This document shows positions 29,935 to 37,758 of a stretch of 64,000 nt of DNA, piece by piece. Source of the DNA: Billgrantia lactosivorans (lineage in GTDB: Bacteria; Pseudomonadota; Gammaproteobacteria; Pseudomonadales; Halomonadaceae). The stretch spans positions 186,286-250,285 of the forward strand of contig NZ_QHGY01000003.1 in assembly GCF_003254665.1 (NCBI RefSeq), in the 5' to 3' direction. The translations under genes were made by a program, and so were the position numbers. How positions within the stretch are numbered: position 1 is the first letter of the stretch; every line of letters starts with the position of its first letter. The notes under the pieces are model-generated. The model saw only the letters and a program-made list of their open reading frames with translations, searched no databases and was not told the DNA's origin.

Positions 29935-32752
29935 GCGATGCTCCCGGAATGGCGTCTGCCAGAGGGGTGGGTCGACCAAGGTGATAGCCCTGACCATAGG
30001 CGATACCGTAGGAGGTCAGGATCGGTATCAGCGCTTCCTGGTCCACGAATTCGGCGATGGCCAGCTTGCCGAAGCCTGCCGCGATGTCGGCAATGGCCTT
30101 GACGATGACCTGGCTGTCCGCGTTGGTGTCCAGGGTGCGTATGAACGCCCCGTCGATCTTGATGAAATCGACGGGCAGCTCGCCCAGGTAGTGGAAGCTG
30201 CTGAAACCCACGCCGAAGTCATCGAGAGCGGTGCGGCAGCCCAGGTCGCGCAGGGCCTGGAGTACCCCGCGTGCACTGGAAAAATCGGTGACCGCCGCCG
30301 TCTCGGTGATCTCGAGGATCAGCTGGTGTGGGTCGGCCCCGGTGGTCGACAGCTCCTGCATCAGGTATTTCTTGAGCCCCTCGTCATGCAGGGTCTGGCC
30401 CGAGAGGTTGACGGCGAGGCTGATGCCCTGGCCCTGAACCCGGCTCAGGGCGCGCAGGCTCTGGCGCAGCACCCAACGGTCGATCTGCACGATCTGGCCG
30501 CTGCGTTCCGCCACGGGTATGAAGTGGGCCGGGGAAATCAGTGCCCCCTTGGGACCGCGCATGCGCAGCAGCACTTCGTAGTGGCGCACGTCGCCATCGC
30601 TCAGGCGCACGATCGGCTGCACCATCAGCTCGAAGCCCTCCTCGTCGATGGCCTGGCGGATCCGTTCCACCCAGTAGACCCGCTCCTGCAGCTCGTCCTT
30701 GGCACGCTCGAGCGTCGAGAGCAGGTGCCAGCGCTGGGAGCCGCTCTCCTTGGCCTTGTACATGGCCAGGTCGGCATTGGCCATCAGGTCGGCGGGATTG
30801 TCGCCGTGCACCGGGAACAGGGCGATGCCGAGGCTCGCGGTTGCCCGGTGGCGCTGCCCACCGGCGTCCAGGCCGGTGCTGTCGAGCAGCGGGGTGATCT
30901 GCTTGGCGATGCCGATCGCGCGCCGGGTGTCGGCCCCCTCCAGCAGCATCGCGAACTCGTCGCCGCCCAGACGTGCGATGACGCCGTAATGGCCGAACTC
31001 CTGGAACAGCGTATCGGCCACCATGCGCAGGAGTCGGTCGCCGGTATGGTGGCCACTGAGTTCGTTGACGTCCTTGAAGTGGTCGAGGTCCAGCAGCAGC
31101 ACGGCGCCGCAGCGGCCCCGTCGCATGACCTGCCCCAGCGCCTCCTGGAAGTAGCGCCGGTTGTAGAGTTCCGTCAGCGGGTCGCGCTCGGCCAGCCAGG
31201 TAAGGCGCGCTTCGGCCAGCTTGCGCTCGGTGATGTCGAGCCCCACCGAGATACGTGACGCCCGGGAGTCGTTGCGCGATGCCAGCGGTGCGTGGTACCA
31301 GGCGATGGTCCGCTGCCTGCCGTCGGCCGTCACCAGGCTGCGCTCCTCCTGGGGGATGGCGGCGTTGGGGTCGTCGTCGCTGCGCGGGGTAAAGACGTCA
31401 TCGAACGGCCGGCCCAGCAGGCGCTCTTCCTGCATGGCCAGGGTCGTCAGGGCATAGTCGTTGACCAGCGTGATACGCCCCTCGTCGTCCTGGGTAACGA
31501 TGAAGACACGTGCGGTATCCAGCAGGCTGCCGACGAAATCGCGCTCGCGGGCCAGCTCGTCAACTCGCTCGGCAAGCTGCTGGCCCCGGGCGGTGACCTC
31601 GCCCTCCAGCGCTTCCAACTGGTCGGAGAGGGCCAGGGTCGTGCCTTCGAGCACGTCGATCTCGTCCTCGAAGCGGCTGCGGGGCACGGGGATCACGCGG
31701 CGGGCCTTGGCGAAGCCGCCCTGGGCCAGGGCGGGGAGGACACCGGCCAGCCGACGCAGCCTCGCCATCGGGCGCAGCAGGATGGCCAGCAGCAGTAGCT
31801 CCGCGGCAAGCCAGCCGCCGATGCCGACCAGCAGCAGGTTGCGGGTGTTGTGCTGGATGGCCTGGATCTGGGTGGTGATGTCCGCCGCCAGCAGAAAGAA
31901 GCCGGTGCTGCGTCGGCTGTCGTCGGCCTCCATGCGCACGGCGGACAGCTCGTAATCGCGGCCGTCGTGGTGCAGGCGCAGCGGGGTCTCGAGCACGTCG
32001 CTGAGCATGGCCAGCTGTGCCGCCCGCTGCAATATCGGCAGGTAGTGGCCCGTGTTGGTCAGCGCGGCCAGGTGACCGTTCCAGTTCTCGAGGTGCCGCT
32101 CCGACGCCACCTCCATTTCCTGCGCCCCGGTGATCAACAGCGCGACGTCGCTGTCGGAGACCTGCTGGGCCTGGCGGGTCACGTCGGCCAGCGAGCGCGA
32201 CAGGATCACCATGCCGACGCTGTCGCCTTCGACCAGGATGGGCGCGGCGGCATATTGCCGGCAGTCGTTGGCGCAGCGCAGGGCCGAGAGCGGGTATTCG
32301 GTCTCCATCACCTGGCTCACCCAGTCCTGCATGGGGCGCTCCCTGTCGACCTGGGCCTCGCCCCATTCGGCGAGCTGGCGGCCCTGGGCGTCGAACACCA
32401 GGATCTCGTCGATGCCGGCTTCGAGCTGGAGCGTGGGCCACTGGGACGAGAGCGAGTCGATCAGCTCCGCCCGGTCGGCATTCGCCAACGCCGGCCCCAG
32501 GTCGGGGGAGGCGGCGGCCAGCGCCGCGATCTGCTGCAGGCTCGCCTCGGAGCGCTGCAGGGCCAGGTGGATTTCGCGGGTCTCCCGGCGGTTGCTCTCC
32601 CTGCGGCTTTCCTCGAACTGGCGGGTCAGGTTGGCGTGGCCGAGCCAGGTGAACAGACCCACCAGCACCAGCAGCAACAGGCTGCTCAGGGCGAGCACCC
32701 GCCAGGTCAGGCTGAGGCGGGAGCGGGCTGTGTGGGAGGCGAAGGCGCTCAT
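29915..32752 (-). CDS. Membrane GGDEF-EAL protein with periplasmic Cache-like sensor and PAS domain
   Basis: This 945-residue cyclic-di-GMP enzyme has a membrane helix at about 19-39 and a periplasmic Cache-like sensor (about 45-300) containing a C-x3-C pair (RCANDCRQYAAAPI). A second helix follows at about 305-325, then a linker helix, a PAS domain (about 405-515), a GGDEF domain with intact GGDEF at 596-600 and an EAL domain. The EAL signature is EVL at 726-728. N in LAVNLSG, E in LEITET, DD in LDDFGVG and K in IKID are kept, so hydrolysis remains possible. No RxxD inhibitory site precedes GGDEF. ATG 32752 is chosen for an AGGGA site; ATG 32776 is the alternative. It lies between the beta-barrel and acyltransferase genes. 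Confidence 0.93.
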   Translation of the reverse strand: MSAFASHTARSRLSLTWRVLALSSLLLLVLVGLFTWLGHANLTRQFEESRRESNRRETREIHLALQRSEASLQQIAALAAASPDLGPALANADRAELIDSLSSQWPTLQLEAGIDEILVFDAQGRQLAEWGEAQVDRERPMQDWVSQVMETEYPLSALRCANDCRQYAAAPILVEGDSVGMVILSRSLADVTRQAQQVSDSDVALLITGAQEMEVASERHLENWNGHLAALTNTGHYLPILQRAAQLAMLSDVLETPLRLHHDGRDYELSAVRMEADDSRRSTGFFLLAADITTQIQAIQHNTRNLLLVGIGGWLAAELLLLAILLRPMARLRRLAGVLPALAQGGFAKARRVIPVPRSRFEDEIDVLEGTTLALSDQLEALEGEVTARGQQLAERVDELARERDFVGSLLDTARVFIVTQDDEGRITLVNDYALTTLAMQEERLLGRPFDDVFTPRSDDDPNAAIPQEERSLVTADGRQRTIAWYHAPLASRNDSRASRISVGLDITERKLAEARLTWLAERDPLTELYNRRYFQEALGQVMRRGRCGAVLLLDLDHFKDVNELSGHHTGDRLLRMVADTLFQEFGHYGVIARLGGDEFAMLLEGADTRRAIGIAKQITPLLDSTGLDAGGQRHRATASLGIALFPVHGDNPADLMANADLAMYKAKESGSQRWHLLSTLERAKDELQERVYWVERIRQAIDEEGFELMVQPIVRLSDGDVRHYEVLLRMRGPKGALISPAHFIPVAERSGQIVQIDRWVLRQSLRALSRVQGQGISLAVNLSGQTLHDEGLKKYLMQELSTTGADPHQLILEITETAAVTDFSSARGVLQALRDLGCRTALDDFGVGFSSFHYLGELPVDFIKIDGAFIRTLDTNADSQVIVKAIADIAAGFGKLAIAEFVDQEALIPILTSYGIAYGQGYHLGRPTPLADAIPGASHGDFAP

Positions 32753-32798
32753 GCTGGCATTCCCTGGCCGGTTCATGGAGAGTAACCGTGGCTGCTGA

Positions 32799-34001
32799 TC
32801 AGAAGCGCAGCGAGAGCTGGAACAGCAGCATGTTCCACCGCCGATGGGTGTCGGCAGGATCAGGCTCGTCGCTCAGCGGCAGCCATCCCGTGCCGTCGAT
32901 ATGATGATACTCGGCGGCGAGCAGCACTCGTGGGTTGACGCGCCACTGCAGCCCCAGGGTGATGTCGTCGGCGTAGCGTGAATGGGCCGGGCCGCGGCCC
33001 TGGGCCTCGTAGGCGCGACCCGAACGGTCGTCGCGGTCGCTGACCAGGCTGTCGTAACGTACCAGCCACTGCCAGTCGTCGAAAAAGCGCCGGGTGTACT
33101 GCACGTACCAGCTCTCCCCGGTGACATCGGAGCCCGGCACCGGGCCGGTATCGGTCGTCTCCACCTGGCGCAGGGCAAATTCCCCGGTCACCGCCCAGTT
33201 CTCCTTGTCGTACTGGAGAGAGAGAATCCAGGGCCGGAAGTTCAGTTCGCCCTCGTCGGCACCCAGCCCCAGGTCCAGGTTGACGTCCGCCGCGCTGAGC
33301 GCGGCGGTAAAGTGGCCGCCGGAGTGCTCGTAGCGCACTTGGGCGATCGACGAGGTGCTGCCGTCGACCTCCATGCCCAGCTGGGGGGGATAGAGCTGGC
33401 TGTCGAGGTCGCGCGTGGTGGGGGTGCCGACGCCGCCGGTGAAGCGCAAGGTGCCATGCTCGAGGCGTTCCTCGGCGTAGACGCTGGCGCCGTCGGCCGA
33501 CAGCCCGAGCGAGCGGGTGCGATCGAAATAGATCGACTGGGGCAGCAGTATGCTGGGGCGGGTGAAAGCCACGTCCCGGGTCTGGTTGTAGAAGCCGAAG
33601 GGGTTCTTGAAGCGCCCCAGCTGGATGCCCAGGGTGCGCCGCTGGTCGGAGAGCGGCTGGTAGTCGATCACGCCGTAGTCGAGGGCCGGGCGGGCATCGC
33701 TGCCGTCGCCGCCGGCACGGCGGCTGAGTACCTGCGCCGCCACCAGCACGTCATGGCGCGGCCGGATCGAGGCATTGGCGCCGATCTCGGTATACTTGAG
33801 GCTGCCGTCGCCGCCGCTGCTGGGGCCGAAGAAGTCGTTGTCGTCGGTGATGATGAGCGCCTGGCTGAGAAAGCCGTGTACCTGAAGGGTGTCCATGACG
33901 CCTTCCGCCGCGGCCACGGGGGCCCAGCCGAGAGCCAGCGCCAGCAACGCCGGGCGCGAGCGACGGCGATCACTCCATGGAAATGACTTGGACTCTCTCA
34001 T
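32799..34001 (-). CDS. Outer-membrane beta-barrel (porin-like) protein
   Basis: This 400-residue protein has a Sec signal (MRESKSFPWSDRRRSRPALL onward, cleavage near VAAA-EG). Alternating hydrophobic/aromatic strands run throughout, and the C-terminus reads NMLLFQLSLRF, whose terminal Phe is the outer-membrane insertion signature. Strands such as RRTLGIQLGRFKNPFGFYNQ recall diffusion porins that accompany PstS-like proteins. Substrate is unknown. I chose ATG 34001 because AAAGGGAG lies upstream; TTG 34028 is unlikely. The start lies inside the end of the upstream binding-protein gene (32-nt overlap), and the GGDEF-EAL start is 46 bp downstream, so it is part of that operon. Confidence 0.88.
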   Translation of the reverse strand: MRESKSFPWSDRRRSRPALLALALGWAPVAAAEGVMDTLQVHGFLSQALIITDDNDFFGPSSGGDGSLKYTEIGANASIRPRHDVLVAAQVLSRRAGGDGSDARPALDYGVIDYQPLSDQRRTLGIQLGRFKNPFGFYNQTRDVAFTRPSILLPQSIYFDRTRSLGLSADGASVYAEERLEHGTLRFTGGVGTPTTRDLDSQLYPPQLGMEVDGSTSSIAQVRYEHSGGHFTAALSAADVNLDLGLGADEGELNFRPWILSLQYDKENWAVTGEFALRQVETTDTGPVPGSDVTGESWYVQYTRRFFDDWQWLVRYDSLVSDRDDRSGRAYEAQGRGPAHSRYADDITLGLQWRVNPRVLLAAEYHHIDGTGWLPLSDEPDPADTHRRWNMLLFQLSLRF

Positions 34002-34401
34002 CCAGATACTCCCTTTCCAGATACCCAAGGGCGCCAGGCGTGGTGGCGACGCGTTCCAGCATCTCAGCCTGGCTGCCGACCTGGCTTGGCGCCTGACCCG
34101 TTCCCGAGAACACCATGCGATCCCAGGCCAACTGCAGTTGATGGGGGTAAACGGTTAGACGCTCCTTGGCGAAGCGTGCGTGGACGGGGTGGGTGCTGGG
34201 CAGCACGAAGACCCGCACGGCCTGGCCATTGGGCCAGCTGCGCTGGCGCATCGCGAAAATGGCCCGGGTGGTATCGCGGGTAAGAGCGGCATCGGCCACG
34301 TTGGGGTGAGCGATCAGCACGATCTGACGCTCATCGGCCTGCACGGGCAGGGACAGCAGTGCCAGCACCAGCGGCAGCAGCCAACGTGTCAATCCAGCCA
34401 C
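33970..34401 (-). CDS. Small PstS-like periplasmic substrate-binding protein
   Basis: This 143-residue protein has a signal peptide (WLLPLVLALLSLPVQA, cleavage before DERQ). It contains one compact phosphate-binding-protein-like module: IVLIAHPNVADAALTRDTTR, then FAMRQRSWPNGQAV, WDRMVFSGTGQAP and the closing VATTPGALGYLERE typical of PstS-family lobes. It is less than half the length of PstS, so it is a minimal version as found beside two-component or c-di-GMP genes in other proteobacteria. The start is GTG 34401. It is first in the operon with the beta-barrel, GGDEF-EAL and acyltransferase genes. It may bind phosphate or another anion and signal to the sensor; this is inference. Confidence 0.85.
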   Translation of the reverse strand: MAGLTRWLLPLVLALLSLPVQADERQIVLIAHPNVADAALTRDTTRAIFAMRQRSWPNGQAVRVFVLPSTHPVHARFAKERLTVYPHQLQLAWDRMVFSGTGQAPSQVGSQAEMLERVATTPGALGYLEREYLDERVQVISME

Positions 34402-34751
34402 GCGCCCGCTTCCCGAAGGTGCCGCACCGAACCCGCTCGGCCCGAAAAAAAGGCTCCCGTGCCTGGCTCAACGGTGACGTAGGCTGGCCAGGACTTGCTG
34501 AGCGTATCGATAATGTAACCCCCCGATCCCTGACTAAGCTGGAGCGGCCCGTATCCACAGGCTCATGCTACCTGGTGTTATGTATCGTACTTTAGTCCCT
34601 TAGCGTTGTTGTACGATATACGTATATCACAAGAATGACGATTAAGGGCAAGAGCGCTGCCCGGCCCGAAGTGGCCGCGGCATTGGAAAAAATGGCATCA
34701 TCGCCCCTTTGAAACTCGAGCTATCCCAACCAAGGACAGGCCTGAACACGC
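34402..34751. other. 350-bp divergent intergenic region, AT-rich in its right half
   Basis: This region lies between the minus-strand signalling operon and DUF3581. It holds an A7 tract (34445-34451), a 14-base motif repeated at 49138 (34462-34475), and arms CCTGGC/GGCCAGG around it (34462-34492). The AT-rich palindromic block at 34583-34628 is described separately. No small open frame with a ribosome binding site and no recognisable riboswitch was found. Confidence 0.6.
34583..34628. promoter_or_regulatory. Palindromic block upstream of DUF3581
   Basis: Inverted repeat arms TATCGTAC (34583-34590) and GTACGATA (34611-34618) are separated by 20 bp. The second arm merges into a perfect 14-base palindrome GATATACGTATATC (34615-34628). 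The block lies 124-169 bp before DUF3581 and about 180 bp before the divergent operon. It looks like a multi-site operator; the binding protein is unknown. Confidence 0.45.
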
Positions 34752-35465
34752 ATGTTTCTCGACCCTTACCATACGCAAGCGGGCGCGGCTGTCCGCATCT
34801 CCGCGCAGCAGGCCAGCGACTTCGCCAAGCGTGTCGCCGGAGACTTCAACCCCATCCATGATGCGGGAGCCCGCCGGTTCTGCGTTCCCGGTGACCTGCT
34901 GTTCGCCCTGGTGCTGAGTCGCTTCGGCCTCTCCCGGCACATGGACTTTCGCTTTCGCAGCATGGTGGGCGACGGGATCCTGTTGCGCCTGGAGGAGAAC
35001 GCAGCGGGGCAGCTCGTGGTCAGGGACGACGAGGGCAAGCAGTACCTCGAAGTGGGCCGGGAGGGCGAGACCAACCACGACGAGAGCGCCATCGAGGCCT
35101 TCACACGCTGCTACGTGGCCTTCTCGGGAAGGAACTTTCCCCATGTGCTAAAGCCGCTGCTCGAGGCGCGTGGCGTGATGTTCAACCCCAAGCGTCCGCT
35201 GGTGATCTACGACAGCATGGGTTTCTCGCTCGACCGCCTCGACCTGGTCGAGCCCTCCCTGGAGCTGGTCGAGTCGAGCCTCGAGGTGGTCGGCAAGCGC
35301 GGTGACGTCAGGCTGGAGTTTCGCATCAACGATCGTGGGCGGCCGGTCGGCCAGGGCTCGAAGAAGCTGGTGGTCAGCGGCCTGAGTGACTACGACCCCG
35401 CCGCCATGGACGACATCGTCGCCGAATTCTATCGTCTGAAGGCGGCCTACGAGAGCGCCGGCTGA
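34752..35465 (+). CDS. DUF3581 family protein
   Basis: This 237-residue cytoplasmic protein of the DUF3581 family is widespread in marine gammaproteobacteria. An N-terminal stretch contains QQASDFAKRVAGDFNPIHD, reminiscent of hot-dog-fold MaoC-type hydratases (the D-x-N-P-I/L-H-x-D signature). The rest (FDDEGKQYLE-like strands and FSGRNFPHVLKPLLEARGVM) fits a second hot-dog-like half. Substrate is not known. ATG 34752 is preceded by only a weak AGGA at about 34734-34737. The gene stands alone between a palindromic control region and a convergent acyltransferase gene. The family call is fairly firm; the hot-dog comment is inference from the motif. Confidence 0.85.
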   Translation: MFLDPYHTQAGAAVRISAQQASDFAKRVAGDFNPIHDAGARRFCVPGDLLFALVLSRFGLSRHMDFRFRSMVGDGILLRLEENAAGQLVVRDDEGKQYLEVGREGETNHDESAIEAFTRCYVAFSGRNFPHVLKPLLEARGVMFNPKRPLVIYDSMGFSLDRLDLVEPSLELVESSLEVVGKRGDVRLEFRINDRGRPVGQGSKKLVVSGLSDYDPAAMDDIVAEFYRLKAAYESAG

Positions 35466-35562
35466 GCCCGCCCCCGGCGCTCAGCCTCTACCCCCTCCAT
35501 CTTCGCGTTACCCCTTTCTGGCGGGCACGGGCCATGTTTCCCCCATCCGGCGCGCCAGGCGC

Positions 35563-36624
35563 CTAGTGCGCCTGCGTGGCGGTCCTGTGCCGATCTTTCG
35601 GCACGTACAAGGTCTTGCCGAACAGCACGGCGCCACCGGGAATGCGGTTGGCGGCCCAGTTGAAGGCGATGGAGCCGGCCATCCCCACCACGATCAGCAG
35701 CAGCGAATAGACCGGCAGCGAGAAGGGAACGAACTCGTGGGCGAAATCCACCATGGCGAAGAACATGGGGTGAGCCAGGTAGATGCCGAACGAGTAGCGG
35801 TTGACGAACTTGACCAGCGGCGTGGCGCGCACGCTGCGCAGCCGCGTGACCGTGAACAGCGTGAACAGGACGAAGAGTGGCACGACCCAGGTCTCCTTGG
35901 AGGAGTGCTCCAGCCAGCCGAACCAGGTGAGCAGGGCGATCCAGGCGACATAGGCCAGCAGCAGCTGCGGCCGCGCCAGCCGCTCGAGCCAGGGAAACTC
36001 ATGCAGCCGCTGAGGTACGAGCTGGGGATAGTAGCGCACCACCAGCATGGCCAGGAAGAACAGGTAGATCCAGCCGAGCGGGGCGATCCAGTGCAGGTAG
36101 CCCGGCGGTTCGAAGTCGAACAGGCGGGCCAGGCCCCAGTAGGCCATGCTGATGACACTGCCAAGCATCAGCCAGGGGCCGGGGGGGAGCCAGCGTTCCA
36201 GGTCATAGCGTGAGTAGAGCCAGTAGAAGGCATAGAACTGCATGGCGATGATCAGGAAATAGCCATGCCAGCCGGCGTAGATGAGGTATTCCACCAGGGT
36301 GTCGACGAGGTCGACCGGCACCCCCTCCCGGCGCAGGTTGACGTACTTCGTCAGCGAGTAGATCAGGCCATAGACGACGTACGGCACCATCACGTAGCGC
36401 AGGCGCTTGACCAGGAAACCGGAAGGCGGGTGATTGCCGTAGCGGGCCGAGAACAGGAAGATCGAGATGAAGATGAAGATGGGCGTGCCCAGCACGGTTG
36501 GGATGCGCGCCAGGTCGACATAGACGTTGTCAACGTACTGGTTCAGGCGGTCGAGGAAGTGAAAGCCGAACACGGCGAGGCAGCCGTAGAAGCGCAGCCA
36601 GTAGATTTCTTCGATCCGCTTCAT
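35563..36624 (-). CDS. Acyltransferase 3 family membrane protein
   Basis: This 353-residue integral membrane acyltransferase has about ten hydrophobic helices. It starts MKRIEEIYWLRFYGCLAVFG, where the family hallmark Arg and His (LRFYGCLAVFGFHF) mark the catalytic helix. Proteins of this family O-acylate polysaccharides, lipids or peptidoglycan from the inner membrane. The start at 36624 is preferred because purine-rich AAGG lies upstream; longer starts (36657, 36738) lack sites and would add a basic, non-hydrophobic extension. It is divergent from the exported esterase gene (119 bp). The acceptor cannot be deduced. Confidence 0.88.
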   Translation of the reverse strand: MKRIEEIYWLRFYGCLAVFGFHFLDRLNQYVDNVYVDLARIPTVLGTPIFIFISIFLFSARYGNHPPSGFLVKRLRYVMVPYVVYGLIYSLTKYVNLRREGVPVDLVDTLVEYLIYAGWHGYFLIIAMQFYAFYWLYSRYDLERWLPPGPWLMLGSVISMAYWGLARLFDFEPPGYLHWIAPLGWIYLFFLAMLVVRYYPQLVPQRLHEFPWLERLARPQLLLAYVAWIALLTWFGWLEHSSKETWVVPLFVLFTLFTVTRLRSVRATPLVKFVNRYSFGIYLAHPMFFAMVDFAHEFVPFSLPVYSLLLIVVGMAGSIAFNWAANRIPGGAVLFGKTLYVPKDRHRTATQAH

Positions 36625-36743
36625 GAACGCCTTGCCTTCCCTGGGAACGAGGAACATCGATCGTCGGTACGCTGTCGGACCATGACGGGACGGAAAGATT
36701 CCCTTGATACGCGAGTGTTTATCGGCACAGGGAGCCATGTGCT

Positions 36744-37664
36744 ATGACGTTCAGACGCACCCTTGTCGCCCTGCTGGCGGCGCTGTGGTACGCGCCGGCG
36801 GCACAGGCCGGGGAGGTCACCTACCACCGTTTCGCTTCGGAGATCCTGGGGCGGGATTACCCCTATGCCCTCTACTTGCCGGATGGCTACCACGACACCA
36901 ACCAGGCCTACCCCATCCTCTACCTGCTGCACGGCTCGTTCGGCAGCGAGCGGGACTGGGTCGAGAACGGCCGCCTCGAGCGGGCGGCCGATCGCTTGAT
37001 TCGGGAAGGCAGCCTGCCGCCGACGGTCATCGTCATGCCCGGCAGCGAGAGCTGGTGGATCGACGGTCACAACGAGGCGGCACGGTCAGCCTTTCTCGGC
37101 GAGCTCATCCCCTATCTCGAGGAGACCTGGCGGGTCGTGCCCCAGCGCGAATGGCGCGCCATCGCCGGCCTTTCCGCCGGGGGCTACGGCACCCTCAACT
37201 TCGTGCTCGAGCGTCCCGACCTGTTCGCCGCTGCGGCTGCCCTGAGCCCCGCCAGCTACCATCCGCTGCCGCCCCGTAGCTCCTCGGCCTGGCGTCACCC
37301 TGCCTTCCTCGACGAATCGGGCAACTTCGACGAGGCGCTGTGGCGGCGCCGCAACTACACCGCCCACCTGGACGCCTACCTGGAGCGCGAAGAGGTGGTG
37401 CCGCTCTACCTCAGCGCCGGCAACCGCGACGTCTACCACGCCGAGCACCACGCGCGCCTCGTGCATCAGGCGCTGGCGCCTCATCAGCCCGAGCTGGTGA
37501 CGATGGAGGTGCTGCGCGGCGGGCATACCTGGCGTGTGTGGCGGGCCAGCCTGCCCAATGCCCTGGCCTGGATCGGACGTTTCCTGCAGGGGCCGGTGCC
37601 GCTCGAGACCCTGGCCGAGGAGGCCGCCGTCGAGGAGCTCGAGGTCGGCGCCGGCCCCGGCTAG
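36744..37664 (+). CDS. Exported alpha/beta-hydrolase esterase (esterase D-like)
   Basis: This 306-residue serine hydrolase has a signal peptide (MTFRRTLVALLAALWYAPAA, cleavage near AQA-GE). The esterase-D/mycolyltransferase pattern is complete: LYLPDGYHDTNQAYPILYLL and HGSFGSERDWVENG for the oxyanion region, then the nucleophile in GLSAGGYG (Ser at about 149). A C-terminal histidine lies in VLRGGHTWRVWRASL. It would hydrolyse esters in the periplasm or outside the cell. GGAG lies 9 nt before ATG 36744. The tail after residue 285 is rich in Glu and Gly. It sits next to a membrane acyltransferase on the opposite strand, which suggests but does not show acylation and deacylation of a shared surface polymer. 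Confidence 0.88.
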   Translation: MTFRRTLVALLAALWYAPAAQAGEVTYHRFASEILGRDYPYALYLPDGYHDTNQAYPILYLLHGSFGSERDWVENGRLERAADRLIREGSLPPTVIVMPGSESWWIDGHNEAARSAFLGELIPYLEETWRVVPQREWRAIAGLSAGGYGTLNFVLERPDLFAAAAALSPASYHPLPPRSSSAWRHPAFLDESGNFDEALWRRRNYTAHLDAYLEREEVVPLYLSAGNRDVYHAEHHARLVHQALAPHQPELVTMEVLRGGHTWRVWRASLPNALAWIGRFLQGPVPLETLAEEAAVEELEVGAGPG

Positions 37665-37758
37665 TACCGAAGCGTGTGTCGGGGCAACCGAAAGCGGGGT
37701 TGGCGTCGCGCTCGCTAGACCTTAGTCTCAAGGCTCGACCCCCTTCCAGGCCCCTTGA

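Noticed and set aside
34440-34520. Possible c-di-GMP riboswitch upstream of the GGDEF-EAL operon, prompted by GGTGACG and paired CCTGGC/GCCAGG arms
   Set aside because: Neither strand carries the conserved GEMM core segments; only a weak 6-bp stem is present.
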